From the NCBI RefSeq assembly GCF_024168825.1, contig NZ_JALJWH010000001.1:1798001-1862000 (forward strand): a stretch of DNA of 64,000 nt, written 5' to 3'. The notes below the pieces were generated by a model. That model saw nothing but the letters and a program-made list of their open reading frames with translations. It did not search any database and had not been told where the DNA came from. The DNA is from Paenarthrobacter sp. A20 (GTDB lineage Bacteria; Actinomycetota; Actinomycetes; Actinomycetales; Micrococcaceae). This document shows, piece by piece, positions 24,654 to 33,334 of this stretch. Both the position numbers and the translations under genes were made by a program. Numbering within the stretch: the first letter of the stretch is position 1; every line of letters begins with the position of its first letter.

Positions 24654-26045
24654 ATGTCTGCGATGCCGGAGGCGTACGGTGCTGCACTGGAGCGGGCCAT
24701 GGCCCACGCCGGTGACTGGCTTGCGTCGGTCCCAACACGTTCAGTCCGTCCGTCCTCCGATGCCGATCAGGTAGCCAAGAGCATCCTGTCGCGTTTGCCG
24801 GAGGAAGCCACCGATGCCGCCGAGGTAGTTGACGAGCTCGCCGCTCTGGCTGAGCCAGGCCTGATGGCGATCCAGTCCGGACGGTTCTTTGGGTGGGTCA
24901 TGGGCGGAACCCTGCCCGCAGCCATGGCCGCAGATTGGCTTGTTTCGGCGTGGGACCAGAATGCGGGGCTTCGATTCGCCACACCGGCGGCCGCCGCCAT
25001 CGAGGAATCAGCGGCCGCGTGGCTGCTGGACCTTCTCCACCTTCCGGCAAGTGCCGACGTCGGATTCACCACAGGCGCCACCACCGCTAATTTCGTGGGG
25101 CTGGCGGCAGGGCGGCAGTATCTGATGGACGAGGCGGGCTGGGACTTGGAGGCCCTGGGGCTGACCGGCGCCCCTCGCATCACTACCTTTGCAGGCAGGG
25201 AGCGCCACGCTGCAGTGGATCTGGCGTTGCGGTATCTCGGCTTGGGGGCGTGCGTCCCCGTAGACGCCGACGAGGAAGGACGCATTCTCCCCGACGCGCT
25301 TGCCGAGGCCATGGACCAGCAACCCGGACCGTCGCTGGTCTGCCTGCAGGCGGGCAACCTGCATTCCGGCGCCTTTGATCCCATGGAGGAAGCCATAGCC
25401 GTGGCCCATGATCGTGAAGCCTGGGTGCACGTGGATGGTGCCTTCGGTTTGTGGGCGGCCGTCAGCCCGACGCTGCGGGCCCGCCTGGCCGGAGTGGAAG
25501 AAGCAGATTCCTGGGCCACGGATGCCCATAAGACCTTGAACGTCCCCTATGACTGTGGTTTGGCAATCGTCGCCCGCCCGGAAGCTTTGAGGCGTGCTTT
25601 CAGTGTCCACACGAGTTACCTCATTGCCACGGATGCCGGACCGGGGGATCCTTTCGAGAAAGTGCCTGAGATGTCCCGCCGTGCCCGGGGTATCCCTGTA
25701 TGGGCAGCCCTGAGGCAACTGGGCCGCAACGGGGTGATCTCCATGGTGGAGCGGCTCGCTGCAAATGCCCGTGCCTTGGCCGAAGGACTCGCCGCGATCC
25801 CGGGAGTCGAAGTGCTCAACGACGTCGTGTTCACGCAGGTCTCGGTGAGCTTCGGCAGTGATGACCGGACACACCGTGTCACGCAACGGTTGATGGCCGA
25901 GGGCGCGGTGTGGATGTCCGGGTCCTCGTGGCGTGGACGTGAAATCCTCAGGATTTCGGTGAGCAACTGGACCACGGACGCAGGGGATGTTGCTGCGTCC
26001 ATCGCCGCGGTTCGCGGCGCGGTGCAGGCTGAACCGGAGTCCTAG
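24654..26045 (+). CDS. PLP-dependent group II decarboxylase-family enzyme
   Basis: About 463 residues from ATG 24654 (a GTG 6 nt earlier is also in frame). Fold-type I PLP enzyme of the aromatic-amino-acid/diaminobutyrate decarboxylase group: GFTTGATTANFVGLAAGR (phosphate-binding region), VHVDGAFGLW (Asp for the pyridine nitrogen) and DAHKTLNVPYDCG with the Schiff-base Lys293. Substrate uncertain. Its last bases overlap the convergent glycosyltransferase gene by 4 bp. Confidence 0.8.
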   Translation: MSAMPEAYGAALERAMAHAGDWLASVPTRSVRPSSDADQVAKSILSRLPEEATDAAEVVDELAALAEPGLMAIQSGRFFGWVMGGTLPAAMAADWLVSAWDQNAGLRFATPAAAAIEESAAAWLLDLLHLPASADVGFTTGATTANFVGLAAGRQYLMDEAGWDLEALGLTGAPRITTFAGRERHAAVDLALRYLGLGACVPVDADEEGRILPDALAEAMDQQPGPSLVCLQAGNLHSGAFDPMEEAIAVAHDREAWVHVDGAFGLWAAVSPTLRARLAGVEEADSWATDAHKTLNVPYDCGLAIVARPEALRRAFSVHTSYLIATDAGPGDPFEKVPEMSRRARGIPVWAALRQLGRNGVISMVERLAANARALAEGLAAIPGVEVLNDVVFTQVSVSFGSDDRTHRVTQRLMAEGAVWMSGSSWRGREILRISVSNWTTDAGDVAASIAAVRGAVQAEPES

Positions 26046-27055
26046 CCCACCACGTGGGCCGCGTGGAGGACGACGAACACCACGGCAGCGGACACCGCGG
26101 CCCAGCCAACTAAACGTCCCACCAGCCCTGTCACCGCGGACGCCGCCGTGGGTGGAGGCATGCGGCCGATGTCCCGGCGGAGCTCCCTGAAAGGAACCCG
26201 CCCCCTGCCAAGATCGCGTCCCAGGCGCGCTACGCCGCGCAGGTCGGCAAGCGCGGTGCGTACGACGTCGACACTTGAGGTGGGATCGTCGGTCCAGTCA
26301 ACGGGGACTTCGTGAACGCGCAAACCACAGCGTTCGGCGATCACCAGGAGTTCGGTGTCGAAGAACCAGCCGTCGTCCGTCGTGTGTGGAAGGATGCGGT
26401 GCGCGACGTCGGCGCGGACGGCCTTGAACCCACACTGGGCGTCGGAAAAGCGTGCCCCAAGAACCACGTGCAGCAGGAAGTTGTAGCTGCGGGAGATGAA
26501 TCCGCGGTGGGGACTGCGGGCCACCTGCGAGCTCCGTGCCAGCCGCGTGCCGACGGCGAGATCCGAATGGCCCGAGAGCAGCGGTGCCAGAAGGGGAGCG
26601 AGGGCCGACAAGTCCGTGGAAAGGTCTGCTTCCATGTAGGCGAGCATGGGTGATGGCGAGAACTGCCAGACGTGGCGGAGTGTGTTCCCGCGACCCCTTT
26701 GCTGGAATCGAACCACTCTCAGTTCAGGCAGTTCACGGGCCAAGCGCTCGGCGATCCTCAGGGTGTTGTCTGTGCTGCAGTTGTCCGCCACCGTGATCCG
26801 GAAGGTATGCGGAAAGGAGTCTGCAAGGTGTCCGTGCAGCCTGCGCAGGTTCTGTTCCAGGCGGTCTTCCTCATTGAACACGGGAAGGGTGACGTCCAGG
26901 ACCGGGACGGCAGCGCGGGTGTCAATGGGGGAGCATCGGGTTTGTGGCCCCGCTTGGGCAAGGCCCTGCTGTGTGGTGCTTAACGCCGCGCCACCGAAGC
27001 GCGCCGAGTGGAACCGTCGTGGTGGAGCGCTGGTAGATGGGTCTGTGAGCGTCAT
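26042..27055 (-). CDS. GT2 glycosyltransferase, polyprenyl-phosphate glucosyltransferase-like
   Basis: 337 residues. GT-A fold with VTLPVFNEEDRLEQNL, VADNCSTDNTL and the metal/nucleotide motif MEADLSTDLSAL; later QCGFKAVRADVAHRILP and DGWFFDTELLVIAERCGLRVHEVPVDWTDD. This pattern matches dolichyl/polyprenyl-phosphate beta-glucosyltransferases. A single C-terminal helix (VGWAAVSAAVVFVVLHAAHVV) should hold it to the inner face of the membrane. The probable product is a lipid-linked sugar donor for surface glycans. Confidence 0.85.
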   Translation of the reverse strand: MTLTDPSTSAPPRRFHSARFGGAALSTTQQGLAQAGPQTRCSPIDTRAAVPVLDVTLPVFNEEDRLEQNLRRLHGHLADSFPHTFRITVADNCSTDNTLRIAERLARELPELRVVRFQQRGRGNTLRHVWQFSPSPMLAYMEADLSTDLSALAPLLAPLLSGHSDLAVGTRLARSSQVARSPHRGFISRSYNFLLHVVLGARFSDAQCGFKAVRADVAHRILPHTTDDGWFFDTELLVIAERCGLRVHEVPVDWTDDPTSSVDVVRTALADLRGVARLGRDLGRGRVPFRELRRDIGRMPPPTAASAVTGLVGRLVGWAAVSAAVVFVVLHAAHVVG

Positions 27056-27225
27056 GTTTCCAGAATGGGCCCGCCGATTAAGAGGGCTTTAGGTGGAAGC
27101 TGTGACCCCACTGTGAACCATGGACGGCACCTGTGAGACGCGAAAACCGCGCCGTTTCCCGCCATCCGCTCCAGTGGGTACTGGTGCGAACGGCGGGAAC
27201 CGGCGCGGTGATCAAGCAGTCTGGC

Positions 27226-28068
27226 TTAGTACCAGTTGTTTGCCAGGTGGAAGCCCAGGGCGGCCGACGGGGATCCGTAGCGTTCCTTGATGTAGTTCAG
27301 GCCCCACTTGATCTGGGTCTGGTAGTTGGTCTGCCAGTCAGCACCCGCGGTTGCCATTTTGGTAGCCGGCAGCGACTGGACAATGCCGTAAGCACCGCTG
27401 GAAGCGTTGGTGGCGGTGGTCTTCCAGTTGGATTCCTTCTCCCACAGGGTGTTCAGCGCAGTCATTTCGCTGGCGCTCCAGCCGTAGTTGCCAAGGATGC
27501 TGGCAGCGTAGGCCTTGGCGGCGGCGGGGTCGTCCACGGCCTTCGGGGCGGCGGCCGCAGCTGCGGCCTCGGCAGCGGCGGCGGCAGCAGCGGCGTCGGC
27601 GGCTTGCTTGGCTGCAGCGTCAGCGGCGGCCTTCTCAGCAGCGGCTTGGTCGGCTGCGGCCTTCTCGGCGGCTGCTTTTTCAGCAGCGGCTTGGTCCGCT
27701 GCGGCCTTCTCGGCTGCAGCCTTTTCGGCAGCGGCCTTGTCCACGGCAGCCCTGTCAGCGGCGCCCTTTGCGGCGGCTGCATCCAAGGAAGCGGAGATTT
27801 CAGCTGTCTTGTTGTTGCTGACCTGGGCATTCGCCTGGGTCTCTGCAACGCGGCTTACCTCGGGGAGGGTCAGGGCGGCGTTGGCAGCAGTACCGAGCGA
27901 TGCAACGCCCAGCGCAGCGGCTACAACACCGGCAACAACCGACATGCGGTGGCCGGACTTACCCTGGCGGGCAGCGTTCTTGAGGACAGCCTGCGACTTG
28001 GTCAACGGTGCGTTGTGCTCATCGCGGTGACGCGCGGAAGGGCGCGTCTGATCATTGAATTCAGACAT
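27226..28068 (-). CDS. Secreted lytic transglycosylase (SLT-type) with Ala-rich stalk
   Basis: Cell-wall hydrolase of 280 residues. A cytoplasmic tail (1-42) and hydrophobic segment (43-65, ending in ANA) form a long signal peptide. Residues about 95-175 are an unusually regular AAAEKAAADQ-type helix, probably a stalk through the wall. The C-terminal 100 residues form an SLT-like domain: LNTLWEKESNWKTTATNASSGAYGIVQ, with Glu212 the likely catalytic acid. It is preceded by a c-di-AMP riboswitch, the usual control of cell-wall remodelling enzymes in actinobacteria. GAGAGG at 28078-28083 is the ribosome site, at the edge of the riboswitch. Confidence 0.9.
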   Translation of the reverse strand: MSEFNDQTRPSARHRDEHNAPLTKSQAVLKNAARQGKSGHRMSVVAGVVAAALGVASLGTAANAALTLPEVSRVAETQANAQVSNNKTAEISASLDAAAAKGAADRAAVDKAAAEKAAAEKAAADQAAAEKAAAEKAAADQAAAEKAAADAAAKQAADAAAAAAAAEAAAAAAAPKAVDDPAAAKAYAASILGNYGWSASEMTALNTLWEKESNWKTTATNASSGAYGIVQSLPATKMATAGADWQTNYQTQIKWGLNYIKERYGSPSAALGFHLANNWY

Positions 28069-28075
28069 GTGTGAT

Positions 28076-28225
28076 TACCTCTCAGCGCCTGCGGAGTTAG
28101 CTGTCGGGTTCGGATGAGGTCATCCGGCCGCGCATCACGCTGCGGCTTCACCCCAAGGGTCCGGCATAAATGCCTGGGCCCGGAGACTCTGGGTCCCCCG
28201 TCTCTGCCTCGGAGTAAGAACGGAC
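28076..28225 (-). ncRNA. c-di-AMP (ydaO/yuaA) riboswitch
   Basis: Read on the minus strand the leader contains the conserved blocks GGGGGACCCAGAG, then CCTTGGGGTGAAGCC, then CCGAACCCGACAGCTAAC and TCCGCAGGCG before GAGAGG. These are the signature segments of the ydaO-yuaA class in the correct order. It lies directly in front of the transglycosylase gene, a known target in actinobacteria. Because the 3' end of the element abuts the ribosome site, control could act on translation as well as transcription; limits are approximate. Confidence 0.9.
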
Positions 28226-28367
28226 TCCGGGAAGTGGCAGAGCTCGGCGCATCCCGGATGCGGGTCAGTTGGGGCGACCCACCCTTTCGACGGTACAGGA
28301 GGAATTCGCAGAAGTCACATTTAGGTAACAGAGATCACGACGCCGGTGAGTCGCCTTGCTGACTTCG

Positions 28368-29861
28368 TTACATCTGTTCGTTGGCGACAGCGGGGAGTCG
28401 AAGGGCGAATTCCGTGCGCCCCGGCCGTGAGGTCACTTCCACGGTGCCGCCGTGCGCTTCCACGATGGATTCAACGATCGACAGGCCCAGTCCGGAGGTG
28501 CCCTCAGACCCCGATCGCGCGGCATCGGCGCGGGCAAAGCGGGAGAAGATCCGGCCCTGGAAATCCTCTGGAATGCCGGGCCCGTTGTCCGTCACGGTCA
28601 CCACAGCGCTGCCATCGGCAGAGAGCATGACGCCGGTGACCACCGTGGTGCCGGAGTCGGTATGTTTACGGGCATTGGAGAGAAGATTGGCAAGGACCTG
28701 GTGCAGCTGCGTAGCGTCACCCCGGACCGTGACGGGCTCATCAGGCAGTTGAAGTTGCCAGATGTGGTCCGGTGCCATGACTTTCTCATCGCTGACAGTT
28801 TCGATCACCAACTGGGTGAGGTCCACGTCCGTGACCTTGACCGGCTGGCCTTCATCCAGCCTGGCAAGGAGCAGCAGATCCTCCACCAGGGTGGTCATCC
28901 GTTCGGACTGGCTCTGGACGCGTGACAGCGACTTTCGGCCGTCATCGGTGAAGTTCTCGGTCATCCTCAGCAGCTCGGTGTAACCGCGGATGGCCGTCAG
29001 CGGCGTTCGGAGTTCGTGCGACGCGTCCGCGACGAACTGGCGCACTTTGGTCTCGCTTTCCTGGCGCGCTTCCAGGGCATTGGAGACGTTGTTCAGCATC
29101 TGGTTGAGGGCATGGCCAACGCTGCCGACTTCCGTTCCGGGATGGGCGGCCGACGGCGGTACGCGCACAGCAAGTGCCACCTCACCGGCGTCGAGGGGAA
29201 GGCGCGAAACTTTGGTGGCTACCTCGGAGAGCTGCTCCAACGGCCGCATGGTCCGCCGGATGATCACTGTTCCCGCGAGGCCGATGATGACCAGACCGCC
29301 CAGGGAAACCAGCACCATGGTCCACACCAGTGAGGCCTCGGCGCTTTGCTTGTCCGCGAGCGGCAGGCCCGTGACGATCACATCGCCATAGGCGGTCTCG
29401 ACAGCCACCAGCCGGTAGTCCCCGTTGGAGAGGGATCGGTCCGCCGGATCACTGTTCTTGGGGAGGGCCAACAGTACTTGCTCGTCGTCCGTAGAGAGCG
29501 ACACACGATTGCCCTTGGCATCGATCAGGCCCGAGCTGCTCACAGTTGAGCCGTCGATCCGGGCGTTCAGTGTCCCAGCGGCCTGCCCGCGAGCCTCCAG
29601 CGGGTCAGGCCTTCCGGATCCAGGAAAGTTCGACGGCGGCCTGCCGAAGTCATTCGCGCGGCTGGACGCCTGCTCCAGCTGCCTGTCGAGCTGCCTGTTG
29701 AACACCATGTCCATGGAGGCGTAGCTCACCACGCCCACTGCCCCGCAGATGGCGACCAGCAGGGCCATGGCCACCAGGACCAGCCGCGTGCGCAAGTGCC
29801 AGGTGGAGGGGTTGAGCCAGCTGCGACCGGACGTCCTGGCCACTCCTGAAAGTGTGCTCAA
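28368..29861 (-). CDS. Two-component sensor histidine kinase
   Basis: 497 residues. TM helix about 27-49, extracytoplasmic sensor part about 50-180, second TM about 183-203, then HAMP (RPLEQLSEVATKVSRLP), HisKA with ADASHELRTPLTAIRGYTELL (phospho-His), and HATPase_c with LSNARKHT (N box), DNGPGIPEDF (G1) and GTSGLGLSIV (G2). The start appears to be TTG at 29861, 3 nt after the response-regulator stop; a GTG seven codons in is the alternative. Layout matches MprB/TcrB-type kinases. The signal is unknown. Confidence 0.9.
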   Translation of the reverse strand: MSTLSGVARTSGRSWLNPSTWHLRTRLVLVAMALLVAICGAVGVVSYASMDMVFNRQLDRQLEQASSRANDFGRPPSNFPGSGRPDPLEARGQAAGTLNARIDGSTVSSSGLIDAKGNRVSLSTDDEQVLLALPKNSDPADRSLSNGDYRLVAVETAYGDVIVTGLPLADKQSAEASLVWTMVLVSLGGLVIIGLAGTVIIRRTMRPLEQLSEVATKVSRLPLDAGEVALAVRVPPSAAHPGTEVGSVGHALNQMLNNVSNALEARQESETKVRQFVADASHELRTPLTAIRGYTELLRMTENFTDDGRKSLSRVQSQSERMTTLVEDLLLLARLDEGQPVKVTDVDLTQLVIETVSDEKVMAPDHIWQLQLPDEPVTVRGDATQLHQVLANLLSNARKHTDSGTTVVTGVMLSADGSAVVTVTDNGPGIPEDFQGRIFSRFARADAARSGSEGTSGLGLSIVESIVEAHGGTVEVTSRPGRTEFALRLPAVANEQM

Positions 29862-29864
29862 CGC

Positions 29865-30605
29865 CTAGTCCGCGGGTTTGATGACGTAGCCGGCGCCACG
29901 GATGGTGTGGATCATCGGCGGATGGTTGGCCTCGATCTTCTTGCGCAGGTATGAGATGTAGAGCTCTACGATGTTGGCCTGTCCGCCGAAGTCGTAGTCC
30001 CACACCCGGTCCAGGATCTGGGCTTTGCTGACCACGCGTTTGGGGTTTTCCATGAGGTACCGCAGAAGTTCGAACTGGGTGGCGGTGAGGGGAATGTCCT
30101 CCCCGGCACGGGTGACTTCGCGGGTGTCAACATTCAGGGTGAGGTCGCCCACCACCAGCTCGGCAGTGTCCATGGCGGCCACGCCGGAACGCTGGACCAG
30201 GCGGTGGAGGCGCAGGAGGACTTCCTCCATGCTGAAGGGTTTGGTGACATAGTCGTCGCCGCCGGCCGCCAGGCCAACGATGCGGTCCTGCACAGCGTCC
30301 TTGGCGGTGAGGAAAAGCGCGGGAACTTCGGGGGCGAACGCTCGGATGCGGTTGAGGACCTCCACACCGTCGAATCCGGGCAGCATGACATCCAGAACAA
30401 GGACGTCGGGCCGGAAATCCTTGGCGAGCTTCACAGCCTCGGGGCCGTCGCCGGCAACTGCTACCGACCAGCCGGCCATTCGCAGGCCCATGCTCATGAG
30501 TTCGGCCAGGCTGGGTTCGTCATCCACCACCAAGGCGCGGATAGGTGAGCCGTCCGGGTGGGACAGTTGGGGGAGATTGTTGGTCATGGAATGCGAGGAG
30601 GCCAT
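29865..30605 (-). CDS. OmpR-family response regulator
   Basis: 246 residues: receiver domain about 22-137 with acidic pair DDE (28-30), phospho-acceptor Asp72 (LVLDVMLPG), Thr (FLTAKD) and Lys in YVTKPF; then a winged-helix trans_reg_C domain (LTATQFELLRYLMENPKRVVSKAQIL...VELYISYLRKKI...IRGAGYVIKP). First gene of a two-gene operon with the kinase. Confidence 0.92.
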   Translation of the reverse strand: MASSHSMTNNLPQLSHPDGSPIRALVVDDEPSLAELMSMGLRMAGWSVAVAGDGPEAVKLAKDFRPDVLVLDVMLPGFDGVEVLNRIRAFAPEVPALFLTAKDAVQDRIVGLAAGGDDYVTKPFSMEEVLLRLHRLVQRSGVAAMDTAELVVGDLTLNVDTREVTRAGEDIPLTATQFELLRYLMENPKRVVSKAQILDRVWDYDFGGQANIVELYISYLRKKIEANHPPMIHTIRGAGYVIKPAD

Positions 30606-31258
30606 GGGACAACTCTCTGTTCTGCGGGTTAGCGACCGCTTTGCCTGTCCTGTGAGGATGCTGTGAAGTCAACACTAGCGAGGTGGGAGTCCGGAAGCCG
30701 TGAGCCTCGAGGAATCCCGTTTCTACGGCTTGTAGCAGATTTTCGGCGGAAAATTCCCGAACGGGGCCCCCGGCGATTGGACAACAAGTGTTTCAGATCG
30801 TGAGATTCCGCAGCTGGGTACTTCCCGGGAATGCCGATGCACATCATGCCCGATTGGCCGAAGAAAATTCAGTGGATGGCGAATATTTCTTGTCTCAGTC
30901 GAATGAAATGGCGTTCATTTATCACAACCGCTGAATTGTGATTTACGGCACAATAGACCTCTCCGTCTCAAAATGTGGACGGTTCGGCGCTTTGTTACTT
31001 GCGTGTTGCCATTGTTACGTTGCACACTTCCAATGTGAACAAGAACTCAACAGCACCTGCAGCCGCAGCAACCTGGTCCAGCACACCCGCTGGCCATGAT
31101 GACCGCTGTTGTCGAATGCAAGCCTAACTTTCCACCCCAAGAAGTTTCAGGCATTCGCCCCCTAGCCCAGCGTTGGGCGCCCATCCCCAAACTCATTGCG
31201 GGGACAACCAGCATTCGAAGCCGCGATGACGGCTATTCACTTTTGAGGTAAGCACTCC
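30606..31258 (+). other. 653-bp non-coding region between divergent regulators
   Basis: Separates the divergent response-regulator and winged-helix genes. The middle (about 30.86-31.02 kb) is noticeably A/T-rich and probably holds promoters. The only coding-like element is a 30-codon frame, GTG 31035 to TAA 31127, whose product ends HDDRCCRMQA; it has no clear ribosome site. No tRNA, terminator or repeat is recognised. Confidence 0.5.
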
Positions 31259-32125
31259 ATGTCAGTTGCATCTGGATACGTCCACATCTCCGTCCGTAAC
31301 GCCAACAAGGCCGCGTCGAACGCAGGGCTCCGGCCCGGCTTCGGCAACCGCCCCGGCTACGCCCCCGCCCAGCAAGGCACGGGCCAGCAGGCTCCCGGTT
31401 ATGTTCCACAGGGTTACAACCCCAACTCCTATGGCCAGTTGCGCGCTGTACCTACCGCCGAGCCGGCACCCATGACTGCGCCCACTCCGGTGATTGCCCA
31501 GTCCGACAGGCTCCGCCCCGTTGCCAACGACAACGTGGCCCGTGGCTTTGTGCTCTACATGGGCATTGACGAAGAAACCGCAGCGGCAGCCGGCACCTCC
31601 ATTGCCAAACTTGCCCAGGAAATCCGCGCCTATGCGCAGTCCCTCGTGACCGGCGCTGAGAGCTATGCTGCCGTGGCAGTCGCCCCAGCCGGCGCGCCCG
31701 GGTCCGCACTCGACGTCGTGCGTTCTACCTTCGGTGACCCCACCGTCGCCGCACGCCAGCGCACCGAAGCTGCCCGTCCGACGCCCCAGCAGGAATCCCG
31801 CCCCTCCGGCGTGCTGATCGATCTCGCCCGCCGCGAAGTGCACCTCGATGGCGAATCCCTGAACCTGACGTTCAAGGAATTCGAGCTCCTCAACTACCTC
31901 GTCGAGAACGGTACCCGCACCGTGGGTCGCGACGAACTCCTTGAGGGTCTGTGGCGCAACGCCGAAGAGGTGCCCAACGAGCGCACCATCGACGTCCACA
32001 TCCGCCGCCTCCGCTCCAAGCTCGGCCGCCTCGCCAACACCGTCCGCACGGTCCGCGGCCAGGGCTACCGCTTCTACGAGCACCCCGAAGTTATTGTGTG
32101 GGCCGCTCCGGAATACTCGATCTAA
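31259..32125 (+). CDS. Orphan winged-helix transcriptional regulator without receiver domain
   Basis: 288 residues. The N-terminal 95 residues are Gly/Pro/Gln/Tyr-rich and disordered-looking (GYAPAQQGTGQQAPGYVPQ). A small middle domain (GFVLYMGIDEETAAAAGTSIAKLAQEIRAYAQSL) could bind a ligand. The C-terminus is an OmpR-type winged helix: LTFKEFELLNYLVENGTRTVGRDELLEGLW...NERTIDVHIRRLRSKLGRL...VRGQGYRFYEHP. No receiver Asp exists, so it is not a classical response regulator. The targets are not evident from position. Confidence 0.8.
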   Translation: MSVASGYVHISVRNANKAASNAGLRPGFGNRPGYAPAQQGTGQQAPGYVPQGYNPNSYGQLRAVPTAEPAPMTAPTPVIAQSDRLRPVANDNVARGFVLYMGIDEETAAAAGTSIAKLAQEIRAYAQSLVTGAESYAAVAVAPAGAPGSALDVVRSTFGDPTVAARQRTEAARPTPQQESRPSGVLIDLARREVHLDGESLNLTFKEFELLNYLVENGTRTVGRDELLEGLWRNAEEVPNERTIDVHIRRLRSKLGRLANTVRTVRGQGYRFYEHPEVIVWAAPEYSI

Positions 32126-32135
32126 GCAGTACTGC

Positions 32136-32222
32136 AGCCGAAAGGCGGCATCATCCCTCTGCGCCTGCGCTCGTTCCTCACGCAACAACGGCGCTGTCGG
32201 GATATGCCGTCTTTCGGCTTTT
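32136..32222 (+). terminator. Probable terminator after the winged-helix gene
   Basis: Inverted arms AGCCGAAAGGCGGCAT (32136-32151) and ATGCCGTCTTTCGGCT (32204-32219), one mismatch, followed by TTTTG. The 52-nt loop is long for a terminator but can fold further. Confidence 0.55.
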
Positions 32223-32362
32223 GCTTGCCCTGAAGAGGATTGGCCTCCGCGGCTGAAGGGTCCGTGCGCGAGGGGTGTGTGCGGGCTACCACCTGCATTG
32301 GCTGGTGAAGCCCCTTGGCACGCCCGCTGCCGCCGCGTGTCCGGGGCGGATAGGGTTGGTTC

Positions 32363-32887
32363 ATGAGCGACCACCACATCAAGCGCCTCGTGATCATGCG
32401 GCATGCCAAGGCTGATTGGCCCATGGGTGTGCCTGATCATGAGCGTCCCCTCGAAGAGCGTGGGCACCGTGAGGCTCCGCTCGCGGGCAAGTGGTTGCTC
32501 AAGCAGGGCGTGGTGCCGGACTTCATCCTGTGTTCGTCCGCACTGAGGACCCGCCAGACGTGCACCTGGGTGTGCGATGAGCTGGGTGACAAAGCGCCGA
32601 CGCCGAAGCTTGAAGAGGGCCTGTACGCCGCCTCCGCGAACCGCATGCTAACGGTCATCAATCATGTCCCCGACACCGTGACCACCCTGATGGTCATCTC
32701 GCACATGCCCGGGGTCCAGGACCTCGCCATGCACTTGGCTTCGCGCGATTCGGACCACGACGCCTACATGGATGCCGCCACCCGATACCCAACGAGTGCG
32801 TTGACGGTATTGGAGACGGAGAAAACCTGGGCTGAGCTGGATGGGCAGGATGCGCGGCTGACGCACTTCACGGTGCCCCGCACATAA
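32363..32887 (+). CDS. sixA: SixA-like histidine phosphatase
   Basis: 174 residues of the phosphoglycerate-mutase-like superfamily. The catalytic RHA motif is VIMRHAKAD (His14), with SSALRTRQT supplying the second Arg and SHMPGVQDL the second His. Short SixA proteins dephosphorylate phospho-His on partner proteins; the actual target in this organism is not known. Confidence 0.85.
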   Translation: MSDHHIKRLVIMRHAKADWPMGVPDHERPLEERGHREAPLAGKWLLKQGVVPDFILCSSALRTRQTCTWVCDELGDKAPTPKLEEGLYAASANRMLTVINHVPDTVTTLMVISHMPGVQDLAMHLASRDSDHDAYMDAATRYPTSALTVLETEKTWAELDGQDARLTHFTVPRT

Positions 32888-32891
32888 CCTG

Positions 32892-33218
32892 CTACTGCGA
32901 GTTGCTGGAATCTCCGTGCGCCAACTGCGGCATGCACATGCAACGAATCTCGAAAACGGGCAGGCCCGCTGCTTCATCTCCGTGCCCCGTTGCGATCAGG
33001 TACTCGCCGTCGAACATGTAGACCGGCAACTGCGGTGCCATGTATTCGTTGTAGCGGCTGGGGTACACCCATTGCCCGCGGATATCGAAAGCCGGCAGTG
33101 CGTAGGGATCGCGCCGGTTGTGGGCGCTCGGATACAGTCCGTCGTCGATCATGATGTAACTCACCAGGCCATACGTGTGATGGTGGTTCATGTCCGTGGG
33201 AAAGAGGATTGCTTCCAC
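32892..33218 (-). CDS. Small uncharacterised protein behind an iron box
   Basis: 108 residues; GTG start at 33218 with AAGGGG about 8 nt upstream; a start at the ATG 33191 (MNHHHTYG) is also possible. Rich in Tyr, His, Met and Pro (MNHHHTYGLVSYIMIDDGLYPS, RYNEYMAPQLPVYMFDGEYL, CMCMPQ). No membrane segment or signal peptide. The His and Met clusters might bind metal. A DtxR/IdeR-like box lies 58 bp upstream at 33276-33294, so expression is probably iron-repressed. No family recognised. Confidence 0.55.
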   Translation of the reverse strand: MEAILFPTDMNHHHTYGLVSYIMIDDGLYPSAHNRRDPYALPAFDIRGQWVYPSRYNEYMAPQLPVYMFDGEYLIATGHGDEAAGLPVFEIRCMCMPQLAHGDSSNSQ

Positions 33219-33275
33219 AGTTGGGCCCCTTCAGAAGTTTCGACGATCGCGCTCCGGGCGGCGCGGACAGCTAGA

Positions 33276-33294
33276 TAAGGTTAGCCTAAGCTAA
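33276..33294. promoter_or_regulatory. DtxR/IdeR-type iron box
   Basis: TAAGGTTAGCCTAAGCTAA matches 16 of 19 positions of the palindromic consensus TTAGGTTAGGCTAACCTAA. It sits 58 bp before the minus-strand gene at 33218 and faces no other nearby start. Confidence 0.7.
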
Positions 33295-33334
33295 CATCTG
33301 GCTGGGCGTCGAATGTTCCCCTGTGTGACGTTGA

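Noticed and set aside
27515..28030. 171-codon Ala/Ser-rich plus-strand frame
   Set aside because: Complement of the Ala-rich stalk of the transglycosylase; low complexity on both strands and no ribosome site.
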